NCBI GenBank assembly: GCA_003161205.1
Contig: PMOU01000114.1
Location: forward strand, 4,840-27,302
DNA: 22,463 nucleotides
Reading direction: 5' to 3'
Origin: Actinomycetota bacterium
GTDB lineage: Bacteria; Actinomycetota; Actinomycetes; Streptosporangiales; Streptosporangiaceae
The first letter of the stretch is position 1; the number at the start of each line of letters is the position of its first letter. Positions 1-7,581 of this stretch are shown here, in pieces. The translations under genes were made by a program, and so were the position numbers. The notes under the pieces are model-generated. The model saw only the letters and a list, made by a program, of their open reading frames with translations, was not told where the DNA came from and searched no databases.

Positions 1-812
1 AGCTCGGCGCAGGTCATCGCGCCAGCCCGGCAGAGCGCGAAGTCCGCCGCCGCGTACGCGAGGTCCATCCGGTCGATATAGGCCGAGGCCACGTAGGGCA
101 CCGGAGTCGCCGTCACCGGGGCCTCGTGGCCGTTGCGCGGGCCGATGATGTGCAGCACCTGGACGCCGGCGTCGCGCAGCCATCCGGCGGCGCCGAACAC
201 CGCGCTGTTGATCGAGCGGGCGCCCTGCGACCCGCCGGTCACCAGCAGCACGGGCAAGTCGGGGCGAAGGCCGAAGTGCGCGCGTGCCTTGTCGCCGACC
301 GCCAGCCGGTCAAGCCCGGAGATCTCGCGCCTGATCGGGATGCCGATGTAGGTGCCGTTCCTGAGCTGGGTATCCGGATGACCGGTGAAGACATGCGTGG
401 TGAACCTGGCCCCGAGCCGGTTGGCCAGTCCCGCCTTGGGATTCGCCTCGTGCAAGATGATCGGGACACCGCGGCGCCGGGCCGCCAGGTAGGCGGGGGT
501 CGCCACGTATCCGCCGAAGCCGACCAGGGCCTGCGCCCTGGTCCGGTCGAGCGCCGCGGCGGCCGCGTTGACCGCTCCCGCCAGCCGGCCGGGGACGGTG
601 AGCAACTTCGGCGTCACCGACCTGGGCATCGGCACCGCGGGGATGAGCTCGAGCGGATACCCGCGCAGCGGGATCAGCCGGGTCTCCAGGCCACGCTCGG
701 TCCCCAGGCAGGTGATTTCGGCGCCGGAGTCGAAACGTCGCAGCGCATCCGCCAGCGCTAGAGCTGGTTCAATATGGCCGGCGGACCCGCCGCCGGCAAG
801 CATAACCCTCAT
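1..812 (-). CDS. murG: MurG, lipid II-forming GlcNAc transferase (C-terminus cut by window start)
   Basis: MurG adds GlcNAc from UDP-GlcNAc to lipid I at the inner face of the membrane, giving lipid II. The 270 codons visible are open to the window edge, so the last quarter or so of the protein is missing. The N-terminus reads [20 protein letters not shown], the glycine-rich loop of the family. Further on are [21 protein letters not shown] near residue 190 and, at the edge, RAGAMTCAE, which matches the GAMT-x-x-E donor-binding region. The ATG at 812 is preceded by a GGGA ribosome binding site; a second in-frame ATG at 803 would remove three residues. The gene follows ftsW by 25 bp on the same strand and is probably co-transcribed with it. 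The usual downstream partners (ftsQ, ftsZ) would lie outside the window. Confidence 0.95.
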   Translation of the reverse strand, partial: MRVMLAGGGSAGHIEPALALADALRRFDSGAEITCLGTERGLETRLIPLRGYPLELIPAVPMPRSVTPKLLTVPGRLAGAVNAAAAALDRTRAQALVGFGGYVATPAYLAARRRGVPIILHEANPKAGLANRLGARFTTHVFTGHPDTQLRNGTYIGIPIRREISGLDRLAVGDKARAHFGLRPDLPVLLVTGGSQGARSINSAVFGAAGWLRDAGVQVLHIIGPRNGHEAPVTATPVPYVASAYIDRMDLAYAAADFALCRAGAMTCAE

Positions 813-837
813 ATTTCGTCCCTGACCGGCCCACTGT

Positions 838-2220
838 TTATCGTCGGCGCTTTGATAGACCGAGCCAGCTTAGAACGCGGAAGGGCCAGCCGGGGCCGCG
901 TGCGGCCAAAGCCTCGCGGGCACCGGGTTCAAGCCGGGCAAAAGACATGAGCATGCCGAGCGCGATCAAGGTCACCAGCAAGGACGACAGCCCGGCGGAG
1001 ACCAGGGGCAGCGGCACCCCGGTGATGGGCAGGACGCCGATTACGGCGCCGATGTTCACGATGGCCTGCAGGACGATCCACGCGGTGATGGCGGTCGCGG
1101 CCAGCCGCGAGAAGATGTCGGGGACCCGCCGGGCGATCCGGAGCCCGGCGAAGGCCAGTCCGCCGTACAGGAAGGTCACGCACAGCGTGCCGACCAAGCC
1201 GAGCTCCTCGCCGAGGATGGCGAAGATGAAGTCGCTGGTCGACTCGGGAACCCAGCCCCACTTCTCCCGGCTGGCCCCCAGGCCGACGCCGAGGGGGCCG
1301 CCCGAGGCGATCGCGTACTTGCCCTGGATGCTCTGCATGTAGGGGCCGGTGGGACCGCCCTGCGTGCTGAAGAAGCCGGTCAGCCGTTCGAAGCGGTACT
1401 TCGCCGAGATGATCATGAGCGTCATGGCCAGGGCCATCAGGATCAGCAGGCCGCCGAACACGCGGCCGGGCGTGCCGATGACCCAGAGCAGGGCGAGGAA
1501 GATGACCAGCAGGATGAACGTGGTGCCCAGGTCGTCGCCGGTCATCACGAGCAGGCACAGCAGGCCCGCGCCCGGCATGAGCGGCACCAGCATGTGCCGC
1601 CAGTCGACGAGATGGCCCAGCCGCTCCTTGCGGGCCAGCAGGTCCGCCCCCCAGACCACCAGCGCGAGCTTGGCTATCTCGGACGGCTGGACCTGCTGCC
1701 CGCCGATCGAGATCCACCGGGCCGCGCCGTTCTGCGAGACGCCGACACCGTGGATCAGCGTCAGCCCGAGCCCGACCACGGCGATCGCGAGCAGCGGGTA
1801 GGCGAAAGCACGGAACACCCGCGGCGACGAGCGCGCCGCGACCCACATCAGCGGCAGGCCGACAACGGCGCCGAGCAGTTGCTTCTTGAAGTCGGAGTAA
1901 GGCGAAAGCCCGGCGGTCAGGTCGGCGACGGACGCCGTGGACTGCACCATGACCAGGCCGAGCCCGAGGAGCAGCATGGTGATGCCGAGAACAAGGTAAT
2001 AGGACGTCAGCGGCCGGTCGAGCAACCCGCGCCAGATGCCGATCCGGTCCCGCACGCCGCCCAGGCCAGGCAGGGACAGCGCATCGCTGTCCAGCTCCGC
2101 CAGGTCGTCATGGTCACCGGGAACCCCGACCTGTCCGGAACCCGGCGCGCGCCGTCCGCCGAAGCTCAAGCCGGATGCCGTCACCCGCGGGCCCGGCTTC
2201 CCGAGTGCGGGCATGCCCAC
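838..2220 (-). CDS. ftsW: FtsW, SEDS-family septal peptidoglycan polymerase
   Basis: A polytopic membrane glycosyltransferase that polymerises lipid II at the septum with its partner FtsI. The 460-residue protein has a 65-residue, Gly/Pro/Asp-rich cytoplasmic N-terminus and then about ten hydrophobic segments from residue 73 to 427. Family signatures are [20 protein letters not shown] (168-186), [20 protein letters not shown] (307-326) and [15 protein letters not shown] (327-341), where Asp330 is the conserved SEDS aspartate. The C-terminal signature reads [13 protein letters not shown], where many homologues have SYGGSS or SAGG, a mild deviation. The GTG start at 2220 has no good ribosome binding site; an ATG two codons later (2214) is an alternative. 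Normally ftsW follows murD and overlaps it. Here it is the first gene of its transcription unit, behind a divergent intergenic region, so it needs its own promoter. Confidence 0.95.
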   Translation of the reverse strand: MGMPALGKPGPRVTASGLSFGGRRAPGSGQVGVPGDHDDLAELDSDALSLPGLGGVRDRIGIWRGLLDRPLTSYYLVLGITMLLLGLGLVMVQSTASVADLTAGLSPYSDFKKQLLGAVVGLPLMWVAARSSPRVFRAFAYPLLAIAVVGLGLTLIHGVGVSQNGAARWISIGGQQVQPSEIAKLALVVWGADLLARKERLGHLVDWRHMLVPLMPGAGLLCLLVMTGDDLGTTFILLVIFLALLWVIGTPGRVFGGLLILMALAMTLMIISAKYRFERLTGFFSTQGGPTGPYMQSIQGKYAIASGGPLGVGLGASREKWGWVPESTSDFIFAILGEELGLVGTLCVTFLYGGLAFAGLRIARRVPDIFSRLAATAITAWIVLQAIVNIGAVIGVLPITGVPLPLVSAGLSSLLVTLIALGMLMSFARLEPGAREALAARGPGWPFRVLSWLGLSKRRR

Positions 2221-2250
2221 CGGGGGTTGTCATGGTGATGCATGGTCCAA

Positions 2251-2276
2251 GTCTTGTCGCTGGCCAGTGACAAGAC
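2251..2276. promoter_or_regulatory. 26-bp near-perfect palindrome upstream of ftsW
   Basis: The outer arms GTCTTGTC and GACAAGAC are exact reverse complements, and the centre CTGGCCAG is itself palindromic. Only one position pair is not Watson-Crick (G opposite T). It lies 31 bp upstream of the ftsW GTG and has no following T-run, so it reads as a dimeric operator or a transcript hairpin rather than a classical terminator. Confidence 0.6.
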
Positions 2277-2428
2277 CGGGACATCCGTGGCGTGTCGCCC
2301 GTTATTCTCATCCGGGCTTTGTCGTTCAGATACATAGATGGCGACGGTCCGGTTACAGTTGGTCATTTATGTCGCCACCGGCCGGGTCGGCTCAGGACGG
2401 CCTTGGTCATCTGGCATGATGTGCTCCA

Positions 2429-2608
2429 ATGAGCAGGTCAGATTCTTCTCGCTTTCCGGTGACGGTGACCCGGCTTCCAGTTACCCGCTGCGACATCTGC
2501 AGGCGCACTCTCGCCCACCGGCCCGGCCAGGCGAGCGCCGTGCTGACCGAGCACTACCACCGGATGCATCCGGAAGCCCTCGGCCAGGCGCCGGAAACCG
2601 CGCGCTGA
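2429..2608 (+). CDS. Putative 59-residue C2H2-type zinc-finger protein
   Basis: The ORF encodes 59 residues starting MSRSDSSRFPVTVTRLPVTR. It contains C21-x2-C24-x17-H42-x4-H47, spacing that could hold one zinc ion in a treble-clef or C2H2-like fold. The segment from Cys21 to Pro48 looks like real protein, with Cys and His placed as ligands and few low-complexity runs. No Shine-Dalgarno sequence precedes the ATG. A CATGAT hexamer at 2415-2420 could be the -10 of a leaderless transcript starting at about 2427-2429. It lies upstream of, and in the same direction as, the PIG-L operon, 140 bp away. A longer overlapping ORF (2338-2661, another frame) has Pro/Arg-rich shadow composition and is less likely. 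I do not recognise a named family, and function is unknown. Confidence 0.5.
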   Translation: MSRSDSSRFPVTVTRLPVTRCDICRRTLAHRPGQASAVLTEHYHRMHPEALGQAPETAR

Positions 2609-2748
2609 TACTTAGGTCTGTCCCTAGCCCAATAGATTTGTTGCCCGGGCCATCCAGCTGACTTGTTTTCCGGCCGCCGCCCGCCCCCGCCTACCCCGGT
2701 GGCCACCCCGGTGAGGAGGATGGCAGGCTCGTCAGGCAGTCTGGAATC

Positions 2749-3603
2749 ATGTCAGAAGCTCCCGCGATAATGGCTGTACACGCCCATCCGGACGACGAAG
2801 CGTCGAGCACGGGCGGCGTGCTGGCCACCTACTCCGCCCTGGGTATCCGGACTGTGGTCGTGACCTGTACCAATGGCGAGTTCGGCGACGCGCCCGGCGG
2901 GATCAAACCCGGCCAGGATGGGCATGACGAGCAGGCGGTGGCCCGGCTGCGGATCGCTGAGCTGCGCAAATCCTGCGCGATCCTCGGCGTTACCGATCTC
3001 GAACTGCTCGGTTACCACGATTCGGGCATGCCGGAATGGGAGTACAAGAACCGGCCTGACGCCTTCTGCAACATCCCCGAGGCGGACGTGAGCGCGAGGA
3101 TCTCCGGCCTGATCGAGCGGTACCGGCCGCAAGTCCTGATCACCTATGACGACCAGGGCCCTTACCAGCATCCCGACCACGTCCACGCGAGCCGTGCGGC
3201 GCAGGCGGCGTTCGCCGCCAGCGGCATCGCGGCCAAGCTCTACCTCACCGCGATGCGCCGCAGCGACTGGCGGAAGATCTGGGAAGCCCTGCGCGAACTT
3301 GGCACGGAGGTGCCCGACTTCGAGAGCATGGATCCCGAGGCGCAGCGGCAGGCGGCCGCGTCCGAGCAGCGCATCACCACGTCCGTCGACATCCGGCCGG
3401 TCCTGGGCCGCAAGCGCGATGCGCTGTTCGCGCACGGCAGCCAGATTGACGAGTCGTGGTTCAGCAAGATCCCGCCGGACATCGCGGAGGCCACCTTCGG
3501 CTGGGAGCATTTCATCCGGGCCAGCGACACCACCGGGGCCGCGCTGCCGGAGGATGACCTGCTCGCCGGCCTGCGGCTAGCGGGCGAGAAGGCCGCATCA
3601 TGA
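2749..3603 (+). CDS. PIG-L/LmbE-family zinc deacetylase (mycothiol MshB/Mca-like)
   Basis: PIG-L enzymes are zinc-dependent hydrolases that remove acyl groups from N-acylglucosamine-type substrates. In actinomycetes the family includes MshB (mycothiol synthesis) and Mca (mycothiol S-conjugate amidase). The 284-residue protein shows MAVHAHPDDEASSTGG (residues 9-24), with the metal-binding His and Asp of AHPDDE, then YDDQGPYQHPDHVHASR, whose HPDH supplies the third zinc ligand. The C-terminal half (RITTSVDIRPVLGRKRDALFAHGSQID) resembles Mca more than MshB, but the substrate cannot be fixed from sequence. The ATG at 2749 has only a weak GGA motif upstream. The stop overlaps the next start (ATGA at 3600), so it is translationally coupled to the DUF2236 gene. 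Confidence 0.85.
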   Translation: MSEAPAIMAVHAHPDDEASSTGGVLATYSALGIRTVVVTCTNGEFGDAPGGIKPGQDGHDEQAVARLRIAELRKSCAILGVTDLELLGYHDSGMPEWEYKNRPDAFCNIPEADVSARISGLIERYRPQVLITYDDQGPYQHPDHVHASRAAQAAFAASGIAAKLYLTAMRRSDWRKIWEALRELGTEVPDFESMDPEAQRQAAASEQRITTSVDIRPVLGRKRDALFAHGSQIDESWFSKIPPDIAEATFGWEHFIRASDTTGAALPEDDLLAGLRLAGEKAAS

Positions 3604-4499
3604 CCGCCGAGCCGTTCGCGGCCGCCTCCGGGCTGGTCGAGCGGTCGGCCGCCGCTTACGTATCCGCGGTGCCCGGCCAGCCGTCCGACAACGGGTTCTT
3701 CGGGCCCGCGAGCGTGACCTGGCGGGTCACCAGCGACCTGTCCGCGCCGGTCGCCGGGCTGCGCTCACTGCTGATGCAGGCGCTGCATCCGCTGGCCATG
3801 GCCGGCGTCGACCAGCACAGCGACTGGCGCCTGGACCCGGTCGGCAGGCTCGCGGCTACTTCCGCCTACGAGGCCACCGTCACCTTCGGCGACCAGGCCA
3901 GCGCCACCCGGGTCGCGGAGCGGGTCAAGGCGATCCACACCCGCGTCCGCGGCGTGGACACGGTGACCGGCCAGCGGTACGCGGCCGGGGACCCCGCGCT
4001 GCTGCTCTGGGTGCACGTGGCCCTGGTGGACTCGGCGCTGGCCGCCAGCACCCTGTTCGGCACGCCGCTGACGGACGCCGACGCGGACGCATATGTCCGC
4101 GAAATGACCATCGCGGCCGAGCTCCTGGGGGTGCCGCGCGAGATCATCCCGGCCAGCGTGGCCGAGCTCGGGCGGTACGTCGACGACGTGCGCCCCGAGC
4201 TGCGCTGTACGCCCGCGGCGGCGGAGTCGATGGGCTACCTGCTCGACCCGCCCGGCCTGGACTCCGACATCGCCGAGCTGTGGCAGGACATCAGGGACGC
4301 CGCGGTCGCGTCGCTACCGGAGTGGGCGCGGGAGATGTACGGCTATCCCGCCCCGGCCCCGGTGACGGCTGAGCGCCGGACGGAGATCCGCCAGGCGCTC
4401 GGCGTGCTCGACGCGGTGTTCCTCGGCGAACCCGGGGTACTTGAGGCACGGCAGCGACTTGCCCTGCGGATGCGGGCGGCCAGACGGGAGGACGGATGA
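3600..4499 (+). CDS. DUF2236 protein (MpaB/latex-clearing-type oxygenase family)
   Basis: The 299-residue protein matches the DUF2236 family, which includes fungal MpaB and the catalytic domain of rubber oxygenase (Lcp), helical proteins in which histidines bind haem. Visible hallmarks are the N-terminal FGPASVTWRV, the block LLMQALHPLAMAGVDQHSDW (residues 58-77) with two histidines, and the long helical stretch TRVAERVKAIHTRVRGVDTV. No signal peptide or transmembrane segment is evident, so it is probably cytoplasmic or peripheral. Most bacterial members have no known substrate, and none should be assumed here. It overlaps the preceding gene by ATGA and the following kinase-like gene in the same way (ATGA at 4496), which implies one polycistronic mRNA and matched expression. 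Confidence 0.85.
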   Translation: MTAEPFAAASGLVERSAAAYVSAVPGQPSDNGFFGPASVTWRVTSDLSAPVAGLRSLLMQALHPLAMAGVDQHSDWRLDPVGRLAATSAYEATVTFGDQASATRVAERVKAIHTRVRGVDTVTGQRYAAGDPALLLWVHVALVDSALAASTLFGTPLTDADADAYVREMTIAAELLGVPREIIPASVAELGRYVDDVRPELRCTPAAAESMGYLLDPPGLDSDIAELWQDIRDAAVASLPEWAREMYGYPAPAPVTAERRTEIRQALGVLDAVFLGEPGVLEARQRLALRMRAARREDG

Positions 4500-5986
4500 G
4501 GTCACCGGCCAGGAAGCTGGCTATCGCCGTGCTGGCGGGGTGCGCGTCGATCGCGGCGCTGACGCTGCTGCGCGGTAAGGGTGCGCAGCGCCGCGCCGGG
4601 AGGCGGCCGGGCAACCTGCGGGTCGAGCGGGGGCTGATGGCCCTGCGGCTGGTCGCGCGAGGAGGGGCGCGTTACGCGAGCAACGCGCCCAGGCTGTTCG
4701 CCAGCGCGGGCGAGCACCGGCAGCAGCTGCGAAACGACCTGGCCCTGCAGACCGCCGAGGACGTCGCCACCACCTTGGGGACGATGAAGGGCGTGCTGAT
4801 GAAGCTGGGCCAGATGGCCAGCTACATCGACGACGGGCTGACGCCGGCGGCCCGCCGGACCCTGAGCCGGCTGCAGGACAGCGTGCCGCCGATGAGCCCC
4901 GAACTGGCTGCCCAGGTCGTCACCGAAGAGCTGGGGCTGCCGCCGGAGCAGGCCTTCGCGACCTGGGATCCGGTACCGATCGCGGCCGCGTCGATCGGGC
5001 AGGTGCACCGCGCGATCACCCACGACGGCCGCGCGGTGGCGGTGAAGGTCCAGTACCCGGGCATCGCCGAGACCATCGAGGCCGACCTGGGGAACGTCGC
5101 CCTGCTGCGCCGGATGCTCAAGATCACCGCGCCGAGCCAGGACGTCGACGCGCTGCTCGCGGAGCTGAGGGAGCGCATCACCGAAGAGCTCGACTACCGC
5201 GCCGAAGCCCGCAACCAGCAGCTGTTCGCCCGCTACTACAAAGGCCACCCCACGATCAGCGTGCCGGAGATCGTCGAGGAGCTCTGCACCCGCCGCCTGG
5301 TGACGAGCGACCTCGCCGACGGCGCGCGGTTCGCCGAGCTAGCCAGCTGGTCGCAGGCCGAGCGCGACCTGGCCGCGGAAACGATCTACCGTTTCGTGTT
5401 CCGGAGCCTGTATGAGATGCACGCCTTCAACGGCGACCCGCATCCGGGCAACTACCTGTTCCACGGCGGCGGCCGGGTCACCTTCCTGGATTTCGGGCTG
5501 GTCAAGCACTTCACCGACGACGAGCTGCGCCCGCTGGTCGAGATGGTGAAGCACCTGTGCGTCGAGAACGACCCCGAGGCTTTCCGCCGGGCCATGGTCG
5601 ACGCCGGCTTCCTGATGCCGGACACGCCGCTGCCCACGGACATGATCGTCGAGCACATGGCCTTGTTCTACGACACGGTGCGCGAGCGGGGGGCGCGCAC
5701 CATGACCGGGGAGTACGCCTCCGCGGTCAGCAGGCGCTTCTTCGACTTCCGCAGCCCGCTCGCCGCCTACGCCGCCATCCCCAGGTCCTACGTGATCTTG
5801 CAGCGGATCAACCTCGGCCTGTTCGCCCTGCTGGCCGAGCTGTCGGCGACCGCGGACTGGCGCTGCATCGCCGAGGAGATCTGGCCGTTCGTGCGAGCTG
5901 CGCCCTGCACGCCGATGGGCACGGCCGAGGCCACCTGGCTGGCGAGCCGGGGTGACCTTGCGCAGGCGGCCGGGCCCGTTCGGTAA
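4496..5986 (+). CDS. AarF/UbiB (ABC1/ADCK) family atypical kinase-like protein
   Basis: ABC1-family proteins are membrane-associated atypical kinases or ATPases, best known for supporting quinone and isoprenoid-lipid metabolism. The 496-residue sequence has a short hydrophobic N-terminal segment (about residues 8-25) that could anchor it. The family-specific KxGQ motif appears as KLGQ at 103-106, the alanine-rich nucleotide loop as AAASIGQ at 163-169, and the VAVK lysine at 184. The catalytic loop GDPHPGN is near residue 312 and the metal-binding LDFG near 332. All key residues are present, so it is probably an active ATP-binding protein. The ATG overlaps the DUF2236 stop. Association with a DUF2236 oxidoreductase hints at lipid or quinone chemistry, but that is inference. 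Confidence 0.88.
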   Translation: MRSPARKLAIAVLAGCASIAALTLLRGKGAQRRAGRRPGNLRVERGLMALRLVARGGARYASNAPRLFASAGEHRQQLRNDLALQTAEDVATTLGTMKGVLMKLGQMASYIDDGLTPAARRTLSRLQDSVPPMSPELAAQVVTEELGLPPEQAFATWDPVPIAAASIGQVHRAITHDGRAVAVKVQYPGIAETIEADLGNVALLRRMLKITAPSQDVDALLAELRERITEELDYRAEARNQQLFARYYKGHPTISVPEIVEELCTRRLVTSDLADGARFAELASWSQAERDLAAETIYRFVFRSLYEMHAFNGDPHPGNYLFHGGGRVTFLDFGLVKHFTDDELRPLVEMVKHLCVENDPEAFRRAMVDAGFLMPDTPLPTDMIVEHMALFYDTVRERGARTMTGEYASAVSRRFFDFRSPLAAYAAIPRSYVILQRINLGLFALLAELSATADWRCIAEEIWPFVRAAPCTPMGTAEATWLASRGDLAQAAGPVR

Positions 5987-6141
5987 GAAAGATCTTTTCA
6001 GGTACGTTGCGCCGTCGGACAGCGTGCCGTTCAGCGTGCTCGCCGGGCCCGAGCCGCCGCAGGACGCCGTGGACGCCGACGCTGACCCGCCGACGGGGCT
6101 GCGGGGCTGCGGTCCTCGGCCGCTTGGGAGATCATGGGTCC

Positions 6142-6528
6142 GTGGCCGATCAGGATGACGTGCGCCGTATCGCCTTGTCTTTGCCGGAGACCTTCGAGTC
6201 GACGGACACCTTCGGGTTCCGGGTGCGGAACTCCTCGAGCAAGAGCGGATCGAAGCAGTTCGCCTGGGCGTGGCACGAGCGCGTGACACCGGGTCAGCCG
6301 CGCGTGACGAGGCCGGACGTGCTCGCCGTCCGGGTGGCGAGCCAGGTTGAGAAGGACATGCTGCTCGCGTCGGACCCGGACACGTTCTTCACTGAGCCGC
6401 ACTACAACGGCTTCCCGGCGGTCCTGATCCGGCTGCCTGCCGTCCCCCTGGATGAGCTGCGGGAACTGATCACCGACGCCTGGCGGTGCCAGGCACCCCG
6501 CAAGCTGGTCCGGGATTTCGGCCGCTAG
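6142..6528 (+). CDS. MmcQ/YjbR family protein
   Basis: MmcQ/YjbR proteins are small, single-domain proteins with a CyaY-like fold and proposed but unproven DNA-binding roles; the biochemical function is not established. The chosen GTG start at 6142 gives 128 residues beginning MADQDDVRRIALSLPETFES, the usual N-terminus (ALxLPxxxE). Typical features follow: a strand with FGFRVRNS, the core VLAVRVASQVEKDMLLASDP, then PHYNGFPAVLIRLPAVPLDELRELITDAWR and APRKLV near the end. A GGGAG motif lies 11 bp upstream. The same frame stays open upstream to 6007, but that extension is low-complexity and unlike the family. It lies 155 bp after aarF and could be read from the same transcript. It converges on mraY with 9 bp between stop codons. 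Confidence 0.82.
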   Translation: MADQDDVRRIALSLPETFESTDTFGFRVRNSSSKSGSKQFAWAWHERVTPGQPRVTRPDVLAVRVASQVEKDMLLASDPDTFFTEPHYNGFPAVLIRLPAVPLDELRELITDAWRCQAPRKLVRDFGR

Positions 6529-6537
6529 CGCAGCGGG

Positions 6538-7581
6538 TCAGCCGACGTAGAAGATGCCTAGGCCCAGGGCCACGCAGATGCCGGCGATGATCCAGAAGCG
6601 GACGACAATGGTGGTTTCGGCCCAGCCGGCCAGCTCGAAGTGATGCTGCAAGGGTGCCATCCGGAACACCCGTTTACCGGTCATCTTGTAGGAGCCGACC
6701 TGGATGACCACGGACAGGGTGATGATCACGAACAGGCCGCCCAGCAGGAGCAGCAGCAGCTCGGTCTCGGTGGTGATGGCCAGCCCGGCCAGGACGCCGC
6801 CGAGCGCCAGCGACCCGGTGTCGCCCATGAAGATCTTGGCCGGCGGCGCGTTCCACCACAGGAAGCCGATGCACGCGCCCATCACGGTGGCGGCCACGAC
6901 GGCGAGATCGAGCGGGTCGCGGATGGCGTAACAGCCCGAGGAGAGGAAGACGGTGCAGTCGTTCCGCAGCTGCCAGATCCCGATAATCATGTACGCGGCC
7001 AGCGCCAGGATGGCCGCGCCGGTGGCCAGGCCGTCCAGCCCATCGGTGAGGTTCACGCCGTTCGACATCCCGGACACCATGACGATGACCCAGATCACGA
7101 AGAGCACCGTGCCGATCGGCGGGCCGAAGTTCGCCAGGAAGGACAGGTGGGTCGAGGCCGGGGTGAGGTCATAGCCGTCCGGGAACCTGATCGCAAGCAG
7201 CGCGAATACCCCGCCCACGACGGCCTGGCCCGCCAGCTTGGCCCCGCTGCGCAGGCCCAGGCTGCGCTGCATGTACAGCTTGATGAAGTCATCGGCGAAG
7301 CCGACCAGCCCCAGCCCGGTCATCAGGAACAGCACGAGCAGGCCGGACGCGGACATCGGATCGCCGGTCACGAGGTGACCGATGAGGTACCCGCCGAGCG
7401 CGGCGATGATGATCACCGTGCCGCCCATGGTGGGCGTGCCGCGCTTGGACAGGTGGCCGGCCGGTCCGTCCGCCCTGATCTCCTGGCCGTAGCCGCGCCG
7501 AGTGAACGCCTTGATGGCCAGCGGGGTGCCGAACAGCGCGATGAACAACGAGACGGCAGCGGACAACAGGATGGTCTTCAC
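6538..7581 (-). CDS. mraY: MraY, phospho-MurNAc-pentapeptide transferase
   Basis: MraY moves phospho-MurNAc-pentapeptide from UDP to undecaprenyl phosphate, making lipid I. The 347-residue length and about ten hydrophobic segments are standard. Signatures in order are [17 protein letters not shown] (38-54), GFADDFIKL with the Asp-Asp pair at 97-98, [13 protein letters not shown] (174-186), [12 protein letters not shown] (251-262) with the catalytic-site aspartate, and the histidine motif [12 protein letters not shown] (309-320). The ATG at 7581 overlaps the murF stop (ATGA), so translation is coupled. In most actinomycetes murD follows immediately. Here mraY is the last gene of its operon and converges on the MmcQ gene, with no terminator hairpin visible in the 9-bp gap. 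Confidence 0.97.
   Translation of the reverse strand: MKTILLSAAVSLFIALFGTPLAIKAFTRRGYGQEIRADGPAGHLSKRGTPTMGGTVIIIAALGGYLIGHLVTGDPMSASGLLVLFLMTGLGLVGFADDFIKLYMQRSLGLRSGAKLAGQAVVGGVFALLAIRFPDGYDLTPASTHLSFLANFGPPIGTVLFVIWVIVMVSGMSNGVNLTDGLDGLATGAAILALAAYMIIGIWQLRNDCTVFLSSGCYAIRDPLDLAVVAATVMGACIGFLWWNAPPAKIFMGDTGSLALGGVLAGLAITTETELLLLLLGGLFVIITLSVVIQVGSYKMTGKRVFRMAPLQHHFELAGWAETTIVVRFWIIAGICVALGLGIFYVG

Larger units (their letters stand above)
2221..2748. other. Divergent intergenic region between ftsW and the PIG-L gene
   Basis: This 528-bp region separates ftsW (minus) from the PIG-L operon (plus). It contains a 26-bp palindrome at 2251-2276 and a likely small gene at 2429-2608, both listed separately. 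The remaining 2609-2748 has a weak -10-like TAGATT at 2633-2638 without a good -35. A 9-bp direct repeat ACCCCGGTG lies at 2693-2701 and 2705-2713, directly before an AGGAGG-like purine run at 2714-2719. That run is 29 bp from the PIG-L ATG, too far to serve it directly. I could not identify a confident sigma-70-type promoter for ftsW on the minus strand. Confidence 0.6.

Noticed and set aside
2338..2661. 107-codon plus-strand ORF in the ftsW/PIG-L intergenic region
   Set aside because: It overlaps the better zinc-finger frame, is Pro/Arg/Ser-rich at its end, and has no ribosome binding site or recognisable domain.
2720..2770. 16-codon ORF right after the AGGAGG run upstream of the PIG-L gene
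   Set aside because: The Shine-Dalgarno run touches its ATG, which leaves no spacer, and the peptide shows no features.
5988..5997. AAAGATCTTT palindrome just after the aarF stop, considered as a terminator
   Set aside because: There is no loop and no adequate stem, and it is only ten bases. It is not a credible terminator.
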